From Providencia heimbachae ATCC 35613 (GTDB lineage: Bacteria > Pseudomonadota > Gammaproteobacteria > Enterobacterales > Enterobacteriaceae), in assembly GCF_001655055.1 (NCBI RefSeq), contig NZ_LXEW01000040.1, forward strand, positions 122,483-186,482: a stretch of 64,000 nt of DNA, read 5' to 3'. Below, in pieces: positions 48,358 through 58,583 of the stretch. The notes under the pieces are model-generated. The model was not told where the DNA came from. It ran no database searches and saw only the letters and a list, made by a program, of their open reading frames with translations. Position numbers and translations under genes: made by a program. The first letter of the stretch is position 1; each line of letters starts with the position of its first letter.

Positions 48358-49719
48358 ATGTTTGATAATTTAACTGACAGACTATCGCGCTCTTTGCGCA
48401 ATATCAGTGGACGTGGACGTCTGACTGATGAAAACATTAAAGAGACATTACGTGAAGTGCGCATGGCTTTACTGGAAGCCGATGTCGCTTTGCCCGTTGT
48501 CCGTGATTTTATTCAAAAAGTTAAAGAAAGTGCAGTTGGTCAAGATGTTAATAAAAGTCTAACACCAGGCCAAGAGTTCATTAAAATTGTCCAGAATGAA
48601 CTGACAAACGCCATGGGGGCTGAGAACCACCAACTTAATTTGTCAGCACAACCGCCTGCGGTTGTTTTGATGGCGGGTTTACAAGGTGCGGGTAAAACAA
48701 CCAGCGTTGCAAAACTGGGTAAACATCTAAAAGAAAAGCAAAAGAAAAAAGTTTTAGTTGTTTCCGCGGACGTTTATCGCCCTGCGGCGATTAAACAGTT
48801 GGAAACACTCGCTCAATCTGTCGATATCGATTTCTTCCCATCTGATGCGCAAGAAAAACCAATTGCTATCGTCCAAAAAGCGTTAAAACACGCCCAACTA
48901 CAGTTTTATGATGTACTGCTTGTGGATACCGCTGGTCGCTTGCACGTTGATGAAGCGATGATGGATGAGATTAAAGAAGTTCATCGTGTTATCAATCCGG
49001 TAGAAACACTGTTCGTTGTTGATGCAATGACAGGCCAAGATGCGGCCAATACGGCAAAAGCTTTCAATGAAGCACTGCCTTTGACTGGGGTTGTTTTAAC
49101 CAAAGTCGATGGTGATGCGCGTGGTGGTGCGGCATTATCTATCCGAGCCATCACAGGTAAGCCTATTAAGTTCTTAGGGGTCGGTGAGAAAACGGATGCT
49201 CTTGAGCCTTTCTTCCCTGATCGCGTCGCTTCTCGTATTCTTGGAATGGGTGATGTTTTATCTCTTATCGAAGAAATTGAGCATAAAGTTGACCGTGATG
49301 AAGCGGAAAAGCTGGCTAAAAAATTAAAAACGGGTGACGGTTTTGACTTAAATGACTTCCTAAGTCAATTACAGCAAATGCGTAATATGGGCGGTATGGC
49401 AAGCATGATGAGCAAAATGCCAGGTATGTCCCAGTTACCAGACAACGTTAAATCCCAAATGGATGACAAAGTGACTGTTCGTATGGAAGCGATGATTAAT
49501 TCCATGACGCGCAAAGAGCGCCTAAAGCCTGAAATTATCAAGGGTTCACGTAAACGCCGTATTGCGGCCGGTTCGGGCACGACAGTCCAAGAGGTTAATC
49601 GCCTCTTAAAACAATTTGATGATATGCAACGCATGATGAAAAAGATGAAAAAAGGCGGGTTAGCCAAGATGATGCGCGGCATGAAGGGTATGATGCCTCC
49701 GGGATTTCCGGGGCGTTAA
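48358..49719 (+). CDS. ffh: Signal recognition particle protein Ffh
   Basis: SRP54 GTPase that, with 4.5S RNA and FtsY, targets membrane proteins co-translationally. It has 453 residues, the E. coli length: N domain, G domain with GLQGAGKTT near residue 103, DTAGR near 190 and TKVDGDARGG near 250, and a methionine-rich M domain from about 325 (SMMSKMPGMSQLP). The ATG at 48358 gives the canonical MFDNLTDRLS start. Confidence 0.98.
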   Translation: MFDNLTDRLSRSLRNISGRGRLTDENIKETLREVRMALLEADVALPVVRDFIQKVKESAVGQDVNKSLTPGQEFIKIVQNELTNAMGAENHQLNLSAQPPAVVLMAGLQGAGKTTSVAKLGKHLKEKQKKKVLVVSADVYRPAAIKQLETLAQSVDIDFFPSDAQEKPIAIVQKALKHAQLQFYDVLLVDTAGRLHVDEAMMDEIKEVHRVINPVETLFVVDAMTGQDAANTAKAFNEALPLTGVVLTKVDGDARGGAALSIRAITGKPIKFLGVGEKTDALEPFFPDRVASRILGMGDVLSLIEEIEHKVDRDEAEKLAKKLKTGDGFDLNDFLSQLQQMRNMGGMASMMSKMPGMSQLPDNVKSQMDDKVTVRMEAMINSMTRKERLKPEIIKGSRKRRIAAGSGTTVQEVNRLLKQFDDMQRMMKKMKKGGLAKMMRGMKGMMPPGFPGR

Positions 49720-49799
49720 GCAATAAAGCCAGAAACAAAACGTACTTTTGATTGATTTTTGCGTCAAAGTGAGTAAACTTTTCGGGCTTTTTATATAAC

Positions 49800-49834
49800 A
49801 ACCGGACTCTATCCCTCGATGGAGTCTGGTTGTT
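49800..49834 (+). terminator. Hairpin in the rpsP leader
   Basis: AACCGGACTC, 14-base loop, GAGTCTGGTT followed by GTTTTG: a 10 bp stem with one G-T wobble, 22 bp before rpsP. It may terminate ffh or attenuate the ribosomal operon. Confidence 0.6.
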
Positions 49835-49855
49835 TTGTTAACTAATGAGGATGTT

Positions 49856-50104
49856 ATGGTAACAATTCGTTTATCTCGTGGCGGCGCTAAAAAACGTCCG
49901 TTCTATCAAGTCGTTGTAACCGATAGCCGCAATGCGCGTGACGGTCGTTTCATTGAGCGTATCGGTTTCTTTAACCCGATCGCTACTGGTCAAGCAGAAG
50001 AACTGCGTTTAGACCTAGACCGTGTTGAACATTGGGTTGGCTTAGGTGCAACGGTTTCTGACCGTGTTGCACAATTGGTCAAACAAGCTAAGAAAGCAGC
50101 TTAA
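49856..50104 (+). CDS. rpsP: 30S ribosomal protein S16
   Basis: Small-subunit ribosomal protein, 82 residues ([20 protein letters not shown]), acting in 30S assembly. The ATG at 49856 follows GAGGATG at good spacing and gives the canonical N terminus; a frame opening at 49835 lies in the leader. First gene of rpsP-rimM-trmD-rplS. Confidence 0.98.
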   Translation: MVTIRLSRGGAKKRPFYQVVVTDSRNARDGRFIERIGFFNPIATGQAEELRLDLDRVEHWVGLGATVSDRVAQLVKQAKKAA

Positions 50105-50122
50105 TCTGTCACGGTGGTAACA

Positions 50123-50668
50123 ATGAGCAAGCAAACTAAACTAGTGCCTCCTACAACCCCAATTGTTTTGGGAAAACTAGGCGCTGCATACGGTATTCGT
50201 GGTTGGCTCAAAGTTTTTTCTTCCACCGAAAATGCTGAAAGTATTTTTGAGTATCAGCCTTGGTTTATCCAAAATTCAGGTCAATCGCAACATGTTGAGA
50301 TTGAAGATTGGAAACATCATAACAAAGATATCATAGTCAAGTTGGTAGGGGTCGATGACCGCGATACAGCAACACTGTTGACCAACTTTGAAATTGCTGT
50401 TGATTCAACGCAACTTCCTGAGTTGGAAAATGAATACTACTGGAAAGACCTGATGGGCTGCCATGTAGTAACGTTACAAGGTTATGACCTTGGCGTCATC
50501 ACTGACATGATGGAAACCGGTTCAAACGATGTACTGGTGATTAAGGCAAATTTAAAAGATGCATTTGGCATCAAGGAGCGGTTGGTTCCGTTTCTTGATG
50601 GGCAGGTTATCAAGAAAGTCGATCTCCAAGCCAAACTTCTTGAAGTGGATTGGGATCCTGGTTTTTAA
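50123..50668 (+). CDS. rimM: Ribosome maturation factor RimM
   Basis: 16S processing factor that binds S19 and helps mature the 30S head. It has 181 residues: N-terminal RimM domain ([20 protein letters not shown] near residue 16) and a PRC-barrel ([13 protein letters not shown] near 104), ending EVDWDPGF. The ATG at 50123 gives [10 protein letters not shown]; a GTG 9 nt upstream is less likely. 18 nt after rpsP. Confidence 0.97.
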   Translation: MSKQTKLVPPTTPIVLGKLGAAYGIRGWLKVFSSTENAESIFEYQPWFIQNSGQSQHVEIEDWKHHNKDIIVKLVGVDDRDTATLLTNFEIAVDSTQLPELENEYYWKDLMGCHVVTLQGYDLGVITDMMETGSNDVLVIKANLKDAFGIKERLVPFLDGQVIKKVDLQAKLLEVDWDPGF

Positions 50669-50706
50669 ATCTCCGGTTGAACGGTTTTAATGAGTGGGAC
50701 TAAATC

Positions 50707-51480
50707 ATGTGGATTGGTGTAATTAGCCTGTTTCCCGAAATGTTCCGCGCCATAACCGAGTACGGGGTAACTAGTCGGGCAGTGAAAAATGGCCTACTGA
50801 CTGTTGCGTGTTGGAATCCAAGGGATTTTACTCACGATAATCATAAAACAGTCGATGATCGCCCCTACGGTGGCGGTCCTGGCATGCTGATGATGGTGCA
50901 ACCGTTAAAAGATGCAATCAACGCAGCAAGAACTGAGGCTGGTGTTGGTGCGAAAGTAATTTATCTTTCACCTCAAGGGCGCAAACTAAGTCAAGACGGT
51001 GTTTGCGAACTGGCAACAAACGAGAAATTAATTCTTGTCTGTGGCCGTTATGAAGGTATTGATGAACGAATCATTCAAACCGAAGTTGATGAAGAATGGT
51101 CAATTGGTGATTATGTTCTCAGTGGTGGGGAACTCCCTGCTATGGTGTTGATAGACTCAGTCTCTCGGTTTATACCTGGGGTACTTGGGCATCAAGCCTC
51201 AGCGAAAGAAGATTCTTTTGCTGATGGTTTGTTAGATTGTCCTCACTATACTCGCCCTGAAGTGTTAGATGGCATGCAAGTTCCTGAGATCTTACTTTCA
51301 GGAAATCATGCGAAGATAAATCGCTGGCGCATGAAACAATCACTTGGCCGTACCTGGCTTAGAAGACCTGAGCTTCTAGAAAGCCTAGCTCTGACTGACG
51401 AGCAGAGGATGTTGCTAGCTGAATTCCAATATGAATATCAGGCTGAGCAACAAATGAATCCAGACAATCATATTGTCTAA
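50707..51480 (+). CDS. trmD: tRNA (guanine-37-N1)-methyltransferase
   Basis: Essential trefoil-knot methyltransferase that makes m1G37 in tRNAs and prevents +1 frameshifting. It has 257 residues; [16 protein letters not shown] near residue 57, [11 protein letters not shown] near 112 and [15 protein letters not shown] near 132 are hallmark. In the operon between rimM and rplS. Confidence 0.98.
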   Translation: MWIGVISLFPEMFRAITEYGVTSRAVKNGLLTVACWNPRDFTHDNHKTVDDRPYGGGPGMLMMVQPLKDAINAARTEAGVGAKVIYLSPQGRKLSQDGVCELATNEKLILVCGRYEGIDERIIQTEVDEEWSIGDYVLSGGELPAMVLIDSVSRFIPGVLGHQASAKEDSFADGLLDCPHYTRPEVLDGMQVPEILLSGNHAKINRWRMKQSLGRTWLRRPELLESLALTDEQRMLLAEFQYEYQAEQQMNPDNHIV

Positions 51481-51498
51481 ATATATCAGTTTACCTAG

Positions 51499-51867
<369 letters not shown>

Positions 51868-51898
51868 TACGCTTTCGCTACATCCGAAAGTTACGTTA

Positions 51899-51928
51899 AG
51901 GCCCGCATATTTGCGGGCCTTTTTTATA
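51899..51928 (+). terminator. Terminator after rplS
   Basis: AAGGCCCGCA, short loop, TGCGGGCCTTTTTTAT: a classic intrinsic terminator. Confidence 0.92.
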
Positions 51929-51935
51929 TTCGCCA

Positions 51936-52065
51936 TATATTCGTCATATTTCGCGCTGTGGCGGTGTTGGCTTCGTTCAGCCACACAGATCACATACTTA
52001 ATGTATGCTCCCTGCGCTGTCTTCACTTTGCAGCCTAACTACAGCACGAACTATTTAGAATATAC
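51936..52065. repeat. ERIC element upstream of aroF
   Basis: About 130 bp, with ends TATATTCGTCATATTTCG and GAACTATTTAGAATATA as inverted repeats and the core GATCACATACTTAATGTATG. The layout is that of the ERIC element at 27854-27976, with diverged outer arms. It lies between rplS and the aroF regulatory region. Confidence 0.8.
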
Positions 52066-52084
52066 CTGATAAAAAATTATATTT

Positions 52085-52102
52085 TGTAAACTTATTTTTA
52101 CG
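52085..52102 (+). promoter_or_regulatory. TyrR box 1 upstream of aroF
   Basis: TGTAAACTTATTTTTACG, matching TGTAAA-N6-TTTACA at 11 of 12 positions. It lies 235 bp before aroF, within an AT-rich stretch just after the ERIC element. Confidence 0.75.
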
Positions 52103-52121
52103 AAAATATTTTATTTTTACT

Positions 52122-52139
52122 TGGTTTTTAATTTTTACA
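52122..52139 (+). promoter_or_regulatory. Weak TyrR box 2 upstream of aroF
   Basis: TGGTTTTTAATTTTTACA: right half TTTACA is perfect, left half is poor. Its call rests on lying between two better boxes. Confidence 0.4.
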
Positions 52140-52185
52140 TTTATAATCTTCATATATATCATTAAAATTCAATTAATTAGATTGA

Positions 52186-52203
52186 TGTAATTAATTGTTT
52201 ACG
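52186..52203 (+). promoter_or_regulatory. TyrR box 3 upstream of aroF
   Basis: TGTAATTAATTGTTTACG matches TGTAAA-N6-TTTACA at 10 of 12 positions and lies 28 bp before the candidate -35, a position suited to repression. Confidence 0.75.
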
Positions 52204-52230
52204 CATTTTGATTTATTTTACACTTTTGGG

Positions 52231-52258
52231 TTGAATTCTTTACGATGCATGATATGTT
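52231..52258 (+). promoter_or_regulatory. Candidate aroF promoter
   Basis: TTGAAT, 16 bp, TATGTT, about 62 bp before the aroF start codon. Called by eye. Confidence 0.55.
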
Positions 52259-52319
52259 ATCTCTCACGCACTTAAACACAATATACAAATTATAAGCTAA
52301 CAAGTAGGTAAAAATGATC

Positions 52320-53408
52320 ATGCAAAAAGATGTACTCAATAACGTGAATATTCAAGATGAACAGGTCCTTATCACTCCTGAAAGTCTAAAAGAGAAATAT
52401 CCGCTGAGTAACAGCAATCTGCATGCCATTGCGACATCGCGACAAATCATTGCTGATATTATTCATCAGCGTGATCCGCGTTTACTCGTGGTATGTGGTC
52501 CTTGCTCTATTCATGATGTTGATGCTGCTATTGAATACGGTGAGCGTCTGCAAAAATTGGCCGAAGAGTTAAGTGATAGCTTATATATTGTAATGCGTGT
52601 TTATTTTGAAAAACCTCGTACAACAGTGGGTTGGAAAGGTTTAATTAGCGATCCTTTCATGGATGGCACTTTTGAAATGGAAAAAGGGCTACACATTGCA
52701 CGTGATTTACTGACTAATCTGGTGAATATGGGACTGCCTCTGGCGACTGAAGCGCTTGACCCAAATAACCCGCAATATTTAGGTGATTTATTTAGTTGGT
52801 CTGCCATTGGTGCAAGAACTACGGAGTCACAGACTCACCGTGAAATGGCATCGGGATTATCAATGCCCGTAGGCTTTAAAAATGGTACCGATGGGAGTTT
52901 ATCAACAGCAATTAACGCATTGAAAGCGGCTGCAATGCCCCACCGTTTCATGGGAATTAATCAATCCGGACAAGTTTGCCTATTACATACGAAAGGCAAT
53001 AATAACGGTCATGTTATTTTGCGTGGCGGTAAAACACCTAACTACAGCGCTGAAGATATTGCTGCATGTGAAGTTGAAATGAAAAAAGCAGGTCTCGAGC
53101 CATCTTTGATGGTGGACTGTAGCCATGGTAATTCAAACAAAGATTATCGCCGTCAGCCACTAGTGATTGAGTCAATCATTGAACAAATTGTTAATGGTAA
53201 CGAATCAATTACAGGTATTATGTTAGAAAGCCACCTAAATGAAGGTAGCCAAACATCTGAGCAGCCACGCGACGCAATGAAGCATGGGGTTTCTGTGACA
53301 GATGCCTGCATTAACTGGCAGACAACAGAGTCGGTGTTACGTAATTTGCATCAGGCACTTTTGCCTGTGTTAGAACAACGTAGCCAAAAATTAAGCAAAG
53401 TGAGCTGA
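52320..53408 (+). CDS. aroF: DAHP synthase, tyrosine-type
   Basis: Condenses erythrose 4-phosphate and phosphoenolpyruvate, the first committed step of aromatic amino acid synthesis. It has 362 residues; [10 protein letters not shown] near residue 60, [17 protein letters not shown] near 95 and [15 protein letters not shown] near 265 are active-site stretches. It starts [17 protein letters not shown], like E. coli AroF, and is followed 13 nt later by tyrA, the E. coli aroF-tyrA operon, so I assign the tyrosine-inhibited isozyme. An in-frame ATG 6 nt upstream is possible. Confidence 0.95.
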   Translation: MQKDVLNNVNIQDEQVLITPESLKEKYPLSNSNLHAIATSRQIIADIIHQRDPRLLVVCGPCSIHDVDAAIEYGERLQKLAEELSDSLYIVMRVYFEKPRTTVGWKGLISDPFMDGTFEMEKGLHIARDLLTNLVNMGLPLATEALDPNNPQYLGDLFSWSAIGARTTESQTHREMASGLSMPVGFKNGTDGSLSTAINALKAAAMPHRFMGINQSGQVCLLHTKGNNNGHVILRGGKTPNYSAEDIAACEVEMKKAGLEPSLMVDCSHGNSNKDYRRQPLVIESIIEQIVNGNESITGIMLESHLNEGSQTSEQPRDAMKHGVSVTDACINWQTTESVLRNLHQALLPVLEQRSQKLSKVS

Positions 53409-53421
53409 TCAAGGTATTGGT

Positions 53422-54543
53422 ATGTCTGTTGAACTATCCCATTTACGGGATCAAATTGATGAAGTTGATAAATCATTATTAGAGTTGCTCGCTAAGCGAC
53501 TTCAGCTTGTTGCTGACGTCGGCGAAGTGAAAAGTAAACATGGTTTACCCATTTATGTACCTGAGCGTGAGTCGAGTATGTTGGCGGCTCGCCGCTTTGA
53601 TGCTGAAAGGCTGGGGGTTCCCCCTGATTTGATTGAAGACGTTCTTCGACGGATCATGAGGGAGTCTTATGCGCGTGAAAATGATAAAGGGTTTAAAACA
53701 TTAAATCCCTCTGCGGGGCCAATTGTCATCGTCGGAGGAGACGGTAAAATGGGGCGGTTATTTCATCGCCTACTCACTTTATCAGGCTATTCAGTGAAAA
53801 TTCTAGGTGAAAATGATTGGCCACAAGCTGAATCCATTGTGTCTGGTGCCAGTATTGTGATGATCAGTGTCCCAATTCATTCCACCGTAGATGTTATTAA
53901 TCAGCTACCTACGCTAGATGACGAAACAATATTAGTTGATATTGCATCGATAAAACAGAAACCATTAGAAGCAATGCTTGCTGTTCACAAAGGGCCTGTT
54001 CTTGGTTTGCATCCGATGTTTGGTCCAGATATTGGTAGTGTTGCGAAACAAGTATTTGCTTATAGTGATGGTCGTGAAGCTGAATCTTATCAATGGTTTC
54101 TTGAACAATTACTCGTTTGGGGAGCTCGGCTGAAAAAAATCACGGCGGAAGAGCACGATAAAAACATGAGCTTTATCCAAGCATTACGCCATTTTACGAC
54201 CTTTACTTATGGGCAAAATTTAGCAGAAGAGCAGGTGGATTTACAACAACTCCTAGACCTTTCTTCGCCGATCTATCGCCTCGAATTAGCAATGGTAGGG
54301 CGGTTATTTGCGCAGGATCCTCAGCTTTATGCGGATATCATCATGTCATCTGATGAAAACGTAGAGCTCATTCGTCGTTACCATCAGCTCTTAGGGCAAT
54401 CAATAGAAATGCTCGAAAGAAAAGACAAGGTTGAATTTGTGCGCCAATTTAATCAAGTAAGCGAATGGTTTGGTGAGGATGCTCACCACTTTATGAAAGA
54501 AAGCCAATCCTTACTACAGCGTGCAAACGATAATCGTAAATAA
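53422..54543 (+). CDS. tyrA: Chorismate mutase / prephenate dehydrogenase
   Basis: Bifunctional T-protein of tyrosine synthesis, 373 residues: chorismate mutase (about 1-90; [20 protein letters not shown]) then prephenate dehydrogenase (about 95-373; NAD-binding [15 protein letters not shown] near residue 104 and [13 protein letters not shown] near 194). Second gene of aroF-tyrA and probably controlled by the same TyrR boxes, with feedback by tyrosine. Followed by a terminator. Confidence 0.97.
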   Translation: MSVELSHLRDQIDEVDKSLLELLAKRLQLVADVGEVKSKHGLPIYVPERESSMLAARRFDAERLGVPPDLIEDVLRRIMRESYARENDKGFKTLNPSAGPIVIVGGDGKMGRLFHRLLTLSGYSVKILGENDWPQAESIVSGASIVMISVPIHSTVDVINQLPTLDDETILVDIASIKQKPLEAMLAVHKGPVLGLHPMFGPDIGSVAKQVFAYSDGREAESYQWFLEQLLVWGARLKKITAEEHDKNMSFIQALRHFTTFTYGQNLAEEQVDLQQLLDLSSPIYRLELAMVGRLFAQDPQLYADIIMSSDENVELIRRYHQLLGQSIEMLERKDKVEFVRQFNQVSEWFGEDAHHFMKESQSLLQRANDNRK

Positions 54544-54554
54544 TATAATCTCTG

Positions 54555-54590
54555 AATCCCCTACGTTGAGTTAATGATAGGGGATTTAAT
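54555..54590 (+). terminator. Terminator after tyrA
   Basis: AATCCCCTA, 14-base loop, TAGGGGATT then TAATTT. Stem good, T tract modest. Confidence 0.72.
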
Positions 54591-54781
54591 TTACCGACAA
54601 CTCAATTTTATCCTTGATCGCTAAGTTCACCTAAATTTATTTAAAATACGTAATTTTACTTATGATCATAGTTTGTCACAAATTATCTCACTCACCCTAC
54701 AAATAGCCAAATAATCTAGCGTTTAATTTAAAATTAATCTTCTTTTAGTATCGATATTTATAAATTGATCGATTTATCTGA

Positions 54782-54808
54782 TAAAGATCTGCTGTATTTT
54801 ACCGATAA
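54782..54808 (+). promoter_or_regulatory. Sigma-28-type flagellar promoter of the chemotaxis receptor
   Basis: TAAA, 15 bp, ACCGATAA: one mismatch to the FliA consensus TAAA-N15-GCCGATAA. It lies 37 bp before the receptor gene. The rest of the 301 bp gap after tyrA holds only the tyrA terminator. Confidence 0.8.
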
Positions 54809-54844
54809 CACTAATCATTAAATGATGGTTAGCGTGGTAAACAT

Positions 54845-56404
54845 ATGTCTTTTAAAGATCTCAAAATTAGTATGAAGTTAATGATTGCGTTTGGGGTATT
54901 TGTCACACTCATCGTTTTAAGCTCAATTTTTTCATTATTGAATTTAAATCGGTCTAATGAAGGCATGCAACAAATTATTTCTGAAAGCTATCCCATTGCG
55001 GCAACTGCCGGCCAAATGATGGATAATTTTTACTCCTATATTGCTATTCAAGAATTGATTTTGCTCGATGAACGCGGTAGCGAAAAACGTCGAGAAGAAT
55101 TAGCTAAAATTAGCCAAACCATAACCGACTTACTTGTAAAGCTTGATAGCAGCGTTACAGATGATCGTTCAAAAGAATTATTATCTGAACTTCACGAGAT
55201 TCGAAAACAATTTCATGCCTCACAAGCCCGGATGAATGATTTTTTAAGTCAAAATAATCGACAAGCGGCAATTGATGAAATGATGACTAAAACGTCGATT
55301 ATTCAGAGAGATTATCGCGAACGCATTCAAAACCTAATGGCAATTCAAGATGTAGAAATGCAGGGTATTGCCCATAAAGTTAATCAAGATTATGAAACTA
55401 ATAAAATTTTATTAATTATTTTATCAATAATTGGCATTGCTATAGCAAGCGCTTTGGGTTGGTTTATTACTGTCATCATTACGCGGCCATTAGAGAAAGC
55501 CGTCGGTTTTGCACAGGCGATAGCCAGTGGAGATCTAACCAAAGACATTCAAGTCGACGCTAAAGATGAAACTGGCGTTTTGTTGCAGGCTCTAGTCGAT
55601 ATGAAATCTCGCCTATTAGAAATTGTTCAGGAACTACAGCATGGCTCTGAAAGCATTTCAGCAGCAGCAGGGCAGATAGTGGCTGGTAACCAAAATTTAG
55701 CGGCGAGAACAGAAGAGCAAGCTGCATCCGTGGAAGAGACAGCGAGCTCAATGGAACAAATAACCTCAACGGTAAAAAATACCGCTGAGCATACTCAGGA
55801 AGCGACATCATTGGCCAATAACGCAGAAATTGCGGTCAAAGATAATGGTAAAATGATGACACAGCTGACGGATAAAATGCGTGCTATTAATACTTCATCC
55901 GTTCAGATGACAGATATTATTAATTTAATCGATTCAATTGCATTTCAAACTAATATACTTGCACTTAATGCATCGGTTGAAGCTGCTAGAGCAGGAGAGC
56001 ATGGTCGCGGTTTTGCGGTGGTCGCGGGAGAAGTTAGATTGCTAGCACAGAAAAGTGCAGCATCTGCAAATGACATCCGAGTATTGATTGATAATTCATC
56101 GTCTCAAACCAAAGACGGAATGCAATTAGTTGAACAGGCGAGTAACCAAATTTATGGCATGGTGGAAAGTGTTCAAGAAATGAATGCATTATTGCGGGAA
56201 ATTGGGCAAGCTAGCCGCGAACAGAGTGAGGGTATTTCGCAAATTAACAGTGCCGTGGGGCAACTTGATTTAACCACACAACAAAACGCAAGTTTGGTTG
56301 AAGAATCGGTTGTAGCAGCGAGTTCACTAAATGAGCAGGCCTTTCACTTAAAAGAATTAGCGAATTATTTTCGAATTAGTTCGGCATCTTTAAAGGCAGA
56401 ATAG
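54845..56404 (+). CDS. Methyl-accepting chemotaxis protein
   Basis: Inner-membrane chemoreceptor, 519 residues. Order: TM1 (about 11-31), periplasmic four-helix-bundle sensor (about 35-185), TM2 (about 187-212), HAMP (about 212-265), then cytoplasmic signalling helices with the hairpin tip [20 protein letters not shown] (about 360-385). The C terminus ends SSASLKAE without the NWETF pentapeptide used by CheR/CheB. The ligand is not evident. It is placed between tyrA and pheA, which are neighbours in E. coli, and has its own sigma-28-type promoter. Confidence 0.93.
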   Translation: MSFKDLKISMKLMIAFGVFVTLIVLSSIFSLLNLNRSNEGMQQIISESYPIAATAGQMMDNFYSYIAIQELILLDERGSEKRREELAKISQTITDLLVKLDSSVTDDRSKELLSELHEIRKQFHASQARMNDFLSQNNRQAAIDEMMTKTSIIQRDYRERIQNLMAIQDVEMQGIAHKVNQDYETNKILLIILSIIGIAIASALGWFITVIITRPLEKAVGFAQAIASGDLTKDIQVDAKDETGVLLQALVDMKSRLLEIVQELQHGSESISAAAGQIVAGNQNLAARTEEQAASVEETASSMEQITSTVKNTAEHTQEATSLANNAEIAVKDNGKMMTQLTDKMRAINTSSVQMTDIINLIDSIAFQTNILALNASVEAARAGEHGRGFAVVAGEVRLLAQKSAASANDIRVLIDNSSSQTKDGMQLVEQASNQIYGMVESVQEMNALLREIGQASREQSEGISQINSAVGQLDLTTQQNASLVEESVVAASSLNEQAFHLKELANYFRISSASLKAE

Positions 56405-56416
56405 TTTAAGTTAATA

Positions 56417-56456
56417 AAAATAAGCTGCCCCTAGCATATAGGACAGCTTATTTTAT
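56417..56456. terminator. Bidirectional terminator receptor / pheA
   Basis: AAAATAAGCTGCCC and GGACAGCTTATTTT form a stem with one mismatch around CTAGCATATA, with A and T tracts, between convergent genes. Confidence 0.82.
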
Positions 56457-56467
56457 TGAAGTAAAAG

Positions 56468-57640
56468 TTAAGGTGTAATTTTTTCTGGTTCAACTGGAAC
56501 GATATTTTCTGACGGATAGCAGCCTAATATTTTTATTGAGCGGGTTATTGCTGATAATTCATTTAATGCTTTTTGCATATTATCTGAACGAAGATTGGCA
56601 TGAACATCAATATAAAACATTTCCTCCCAAGGCTTACCATTTATTGGGCGGGATTCGAGCTTACTCATAATTATTTTGTTATCTTTCAAGATAATTAATG
56701 CATCAACCAATGCCCCTGCTTGCTGACCTGTCGTGACCAATAATGTTGTTTTTGCAGGGACTTGTTCCGTTACTTCAATTGCTTTAGGTGCAACGACAAT
56801 AAAGCGTGTCATATTAATTTGTTGATTTGCTAAATTATGCTCTAACACTTTCAAATTATATAGCGCACCACCGGCTTCACTTCCTAATGCGGCAACATTA
56901 GGGGTATTTTGTTCTGCGACCATTTGCATTGCGGTAGAGGTGCTATCGCAATATTTTATTTTCCAGTGTGGGAACTGAGCCAAATATTGGCTGCACTGTT
57001 GAAAAGGTTGTGGATGGCTATAAACAGTATCTATCTTAGTTAAATCAGTATCTCCCATCCCCAATAAACAATGATTTATTGGTAAACGAATCTCACCAAC
57101 AATAGATAGTGATGTATTTTGCAGTAAATCGTAAACATCATTAATGGCACCTGAGCTGGTATTTTCAATGGGTAAAATACCGTAGTCAGCTTGTCCCGTT
57201 TCAACCAATGAGAAAATATCTTGGAATTTATGGCAGCTGCATTCAACTAATTGATCAAAATAGCGTGCAGAATACTGACGCGCTGCAATATGGGAATAAG
57301 AGCCTTTCGGGCCCAAAAAGGCAAATCGTGCAGAGTCATTTGGTGTTAAATTTAAATGCTGTTGCAAGATGGCTTGCTGAGTTAAGACGGAATCCTCAAT
57401 AATCATTTGAAATAATCGAGTAACATAGAAACCATCTAGTCCTAAAGGCTTGCCTTTATTAATCAGTACATCAAGTAATTGGCGTTCACGGTCTTTATCT
57501 CTAATTGGGCGATTGTCATCAATTTTTGTTTCCGCAACCTCGACAGCATAGCCGCGACGTTTCGCTAAGAGATTAAGAAGCTCACTATCCAACTGGCTTA
57601 TTCTTTCACGTACTTGCAGTAAATTCGTGCTGTTTTCCAT
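56468..57640 (-). CDS. pheA: Chorismate mutase / prephenate dehydratase
   Basis: Bifunctional P-protein of phenylalanine synthesis, 390 residues: chorismate mutase (about 1-90; [20 protein letters not shown]), prephenate dehydratase (about 105-285; [34 protein letters not shown]) and ACT regulatory domain (about 300-375; with the ESRP motif in [20 protein letters not shown]) for phenylalanine inhibition. Expression is controlled by the upstream leader peptide and attenuator. It is convergent with the chemotaxis receptor gene. Confidence 0.97.
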   Translation of the reverse strand: MENSTNLLQVRERISQLDSELLNLLAKRRGYAVEVAETKIDDNRPIRDKDRERQLLDVLINKGKPLGLDGFYVTRLFQMIIEDSVLTQQAILQQHLNLTPNDSARFAFLGPKGSYSHIAARQYSARYFDQLVECSCHKFQDIFSLVETGQADYGILPIENTSSGAINDVYDLLQNTSLSIVGEIRLPINHCLLGMGDTDLTKIDTVYSHPQPFQQCSQYLAQFPHWKIKYCDSTSTAMQMVAEQNTPNVAALGSEAGGALYNLKVLEHNLANQQINMTRFIVVAPKAIEVTEQVPAKTTLLVTTGQQAGALVDALIILKDNKIIMSKLESRPINGKPWEEMFYIDVHANLRSDNMQKALNELSAITRSIKILGCYPSENIVPVEPEKITP

Positions 57641-57667
57641 CCTGCCACCCTATGAAATATCATTGAA

Positions 57668-57695
57668 TAAAAAAAGCCCCCTAGTAGGGGGCTTT
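57668..57695 (-). terminator. pheA attenuator terminator
   Basis: On the minus strand AAAGCCCCC, loop TACTA, GGGGGCTTT and a T run: the terminator stem (segments 3 and 4) just before pheA. Segment 3 (57687-57695) can instead pair with GGGGCUUU at 57728-57736. Confidence 0.9.
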
Positions 57696-57701
57696 AAAAT
57701 A

Positions 57702-57775
57702 TTGTCTTCTTTTTTTTCTCGAACGACAAAAGCCCCTTATTTAAGAGTAGCTAAAAAAGAAGAAAAAGAAGACAA
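57702..57775 (-). promoter_or_regulatory. pheA attenuator, segments 1 and 2
   Basis: A perfect 13 bp inverted repeat pairs leader codons for Phe (57763-57775) with AAAAAGAAGACAA downstream (57702-57714). GGGGCTTTT at 57728-57736 lies in the loop and is complementary to the terminator's segment 3, so stalling on Phe codons would free it to form the antiterminator. Confidence 0.82.
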
Positions 57776-57788
57776 AATTGAGATTCAT
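57741..57788 (-). CDS. pheL: pheA leader peptide
   Basis: A 15-residue leader, MNLNFVFFFFFFSYS, with seven Phe of which six are consecutive. AGGTG lies 7 nt before the ATG. It is 100 bp upstream of pheA and overlaps the attenuator, so ribosome stalling at Phe codons when charged tRNA-Phe is low should permit pheA transcription. E. coli pheL also encodes a 15-residue peptide rich in Phe, but with a different sequence. Confidence 0.92.
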   Translation of the reverse strand: MNLNFVFFFFFFSYS

Positions 57789-57864
57789 ATGAAACACCTA
57801 TTATTAGACATCTATTAAATAGACCTGATACTCAGCAGGATGTCAACAAAAAATAGGGGCTAAC

Positions 57865-57892
57865 AAAAAACGCGCCCATAATGAGCGCGTTA
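57865..57892 (-). terminator. Terminator after raiA
   Basis: On the minus strand AACGCGCTC, loop ATTAT, GGGCGCGTTTTTTG: strong stem with a T run. Confidence 0.87.
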
Positions 57893-57928
57893 GCAAAGTT
57901 TCAAGATAAGTTGATTGATAATATAAAA

Positions 57929-58258
57929 TTATAACGTAACGATATTCGCTTCTTTTACACTATTACTTGCCCTTCTTGATTCTCCTTTGTGTTGCACTTT
58001 ATTGAGTTGTCTTTCAAGTTTGTTGATCAGTTCATTTATTGCAACGTACATATCTTCATGCTTGGCACTAGCAACTAATTTTCCTGTTGCTGTTTTTATG
58101 TTGGCGTCAACCATAAAGCCTTGTGGTTCTTTAGATAACACGACATGAGTGTTAATCAGAGATACTTGCCATTTATCGAGCTTTGTTAGACGGCTTTCAA
58201 TGTGCTCACGAATCGCTGGGGTAATGTCCATTTGCTTGCTAGTAATGTTCACTATCAT
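57929..58258 (-). CDS. raiA: Ribosome-associated inhibitor A
   Basis: Protein Y (YfiA), which binds the 30S decoding region in stationary phase or cold and blocks translation. It has 109 residues: [20 protein letters not shown], then [17 protein letters not shown] and [20 protein letters not shown]. The frame extends 51 codons upstream without conservation; the ATG at 58256-58258 with GAGAGG 6 nt before is the start. Adjacent to pheA and bamD as in E. coli. Confidence 0.96.
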   Translation of the reverse strand: MIVNITSKQMDITPAIREHIESRLTKLDKWQVSLINTHVVLSKEPQGFMVDANIKTATGKLVASAKHEDMYVAINELINKLERQLNKVQHKGESRRASNSVKEANIVTL

Positions 58259-58540
58259 ATAGTTACCTCTCATTGTTTCCGTCTTCGATATCTTCAGAAT
58301 ACTCATAATCCATGATAAAAAATTGATATTGATCACATTTAAATAAGGTGTGATTAGCTTCCTGTTTGAAGTGTGATTTTGCATAAAAAAGGGAGTGAAA
58401 AGGATTGCCAAAATTATCTGATTAGGAGAAACTGATTAAGTTGACTATCGTAACGGTTAATAGTCGGAACTTTTTTTGGGTAAAAATTTAGATTACCTGA
58501 GAGGTTGGCTAAATAATCTGCTAGAATAGATAGTAATGAA

Positions 58541-58567
58541 AAAAACAGCAGCCTTGGCTGCTGTTTT
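58541..58567 (-). terminator. Terminator after bamD
   Basis: AAAACAGCAGCC, short loop, GGCTGCTGTTTT with a T run on the minus strand. Confidence 0.9.
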
Positions 58568-58583
58568 AGATCCTACCGTGTCG

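Noticed and set aside
58259..58411. N-terminal extension of raiA
   Set aside because: RaiA homologues start at [10 protein letters not shown] and a good ribosome binding site precedes that ATG.
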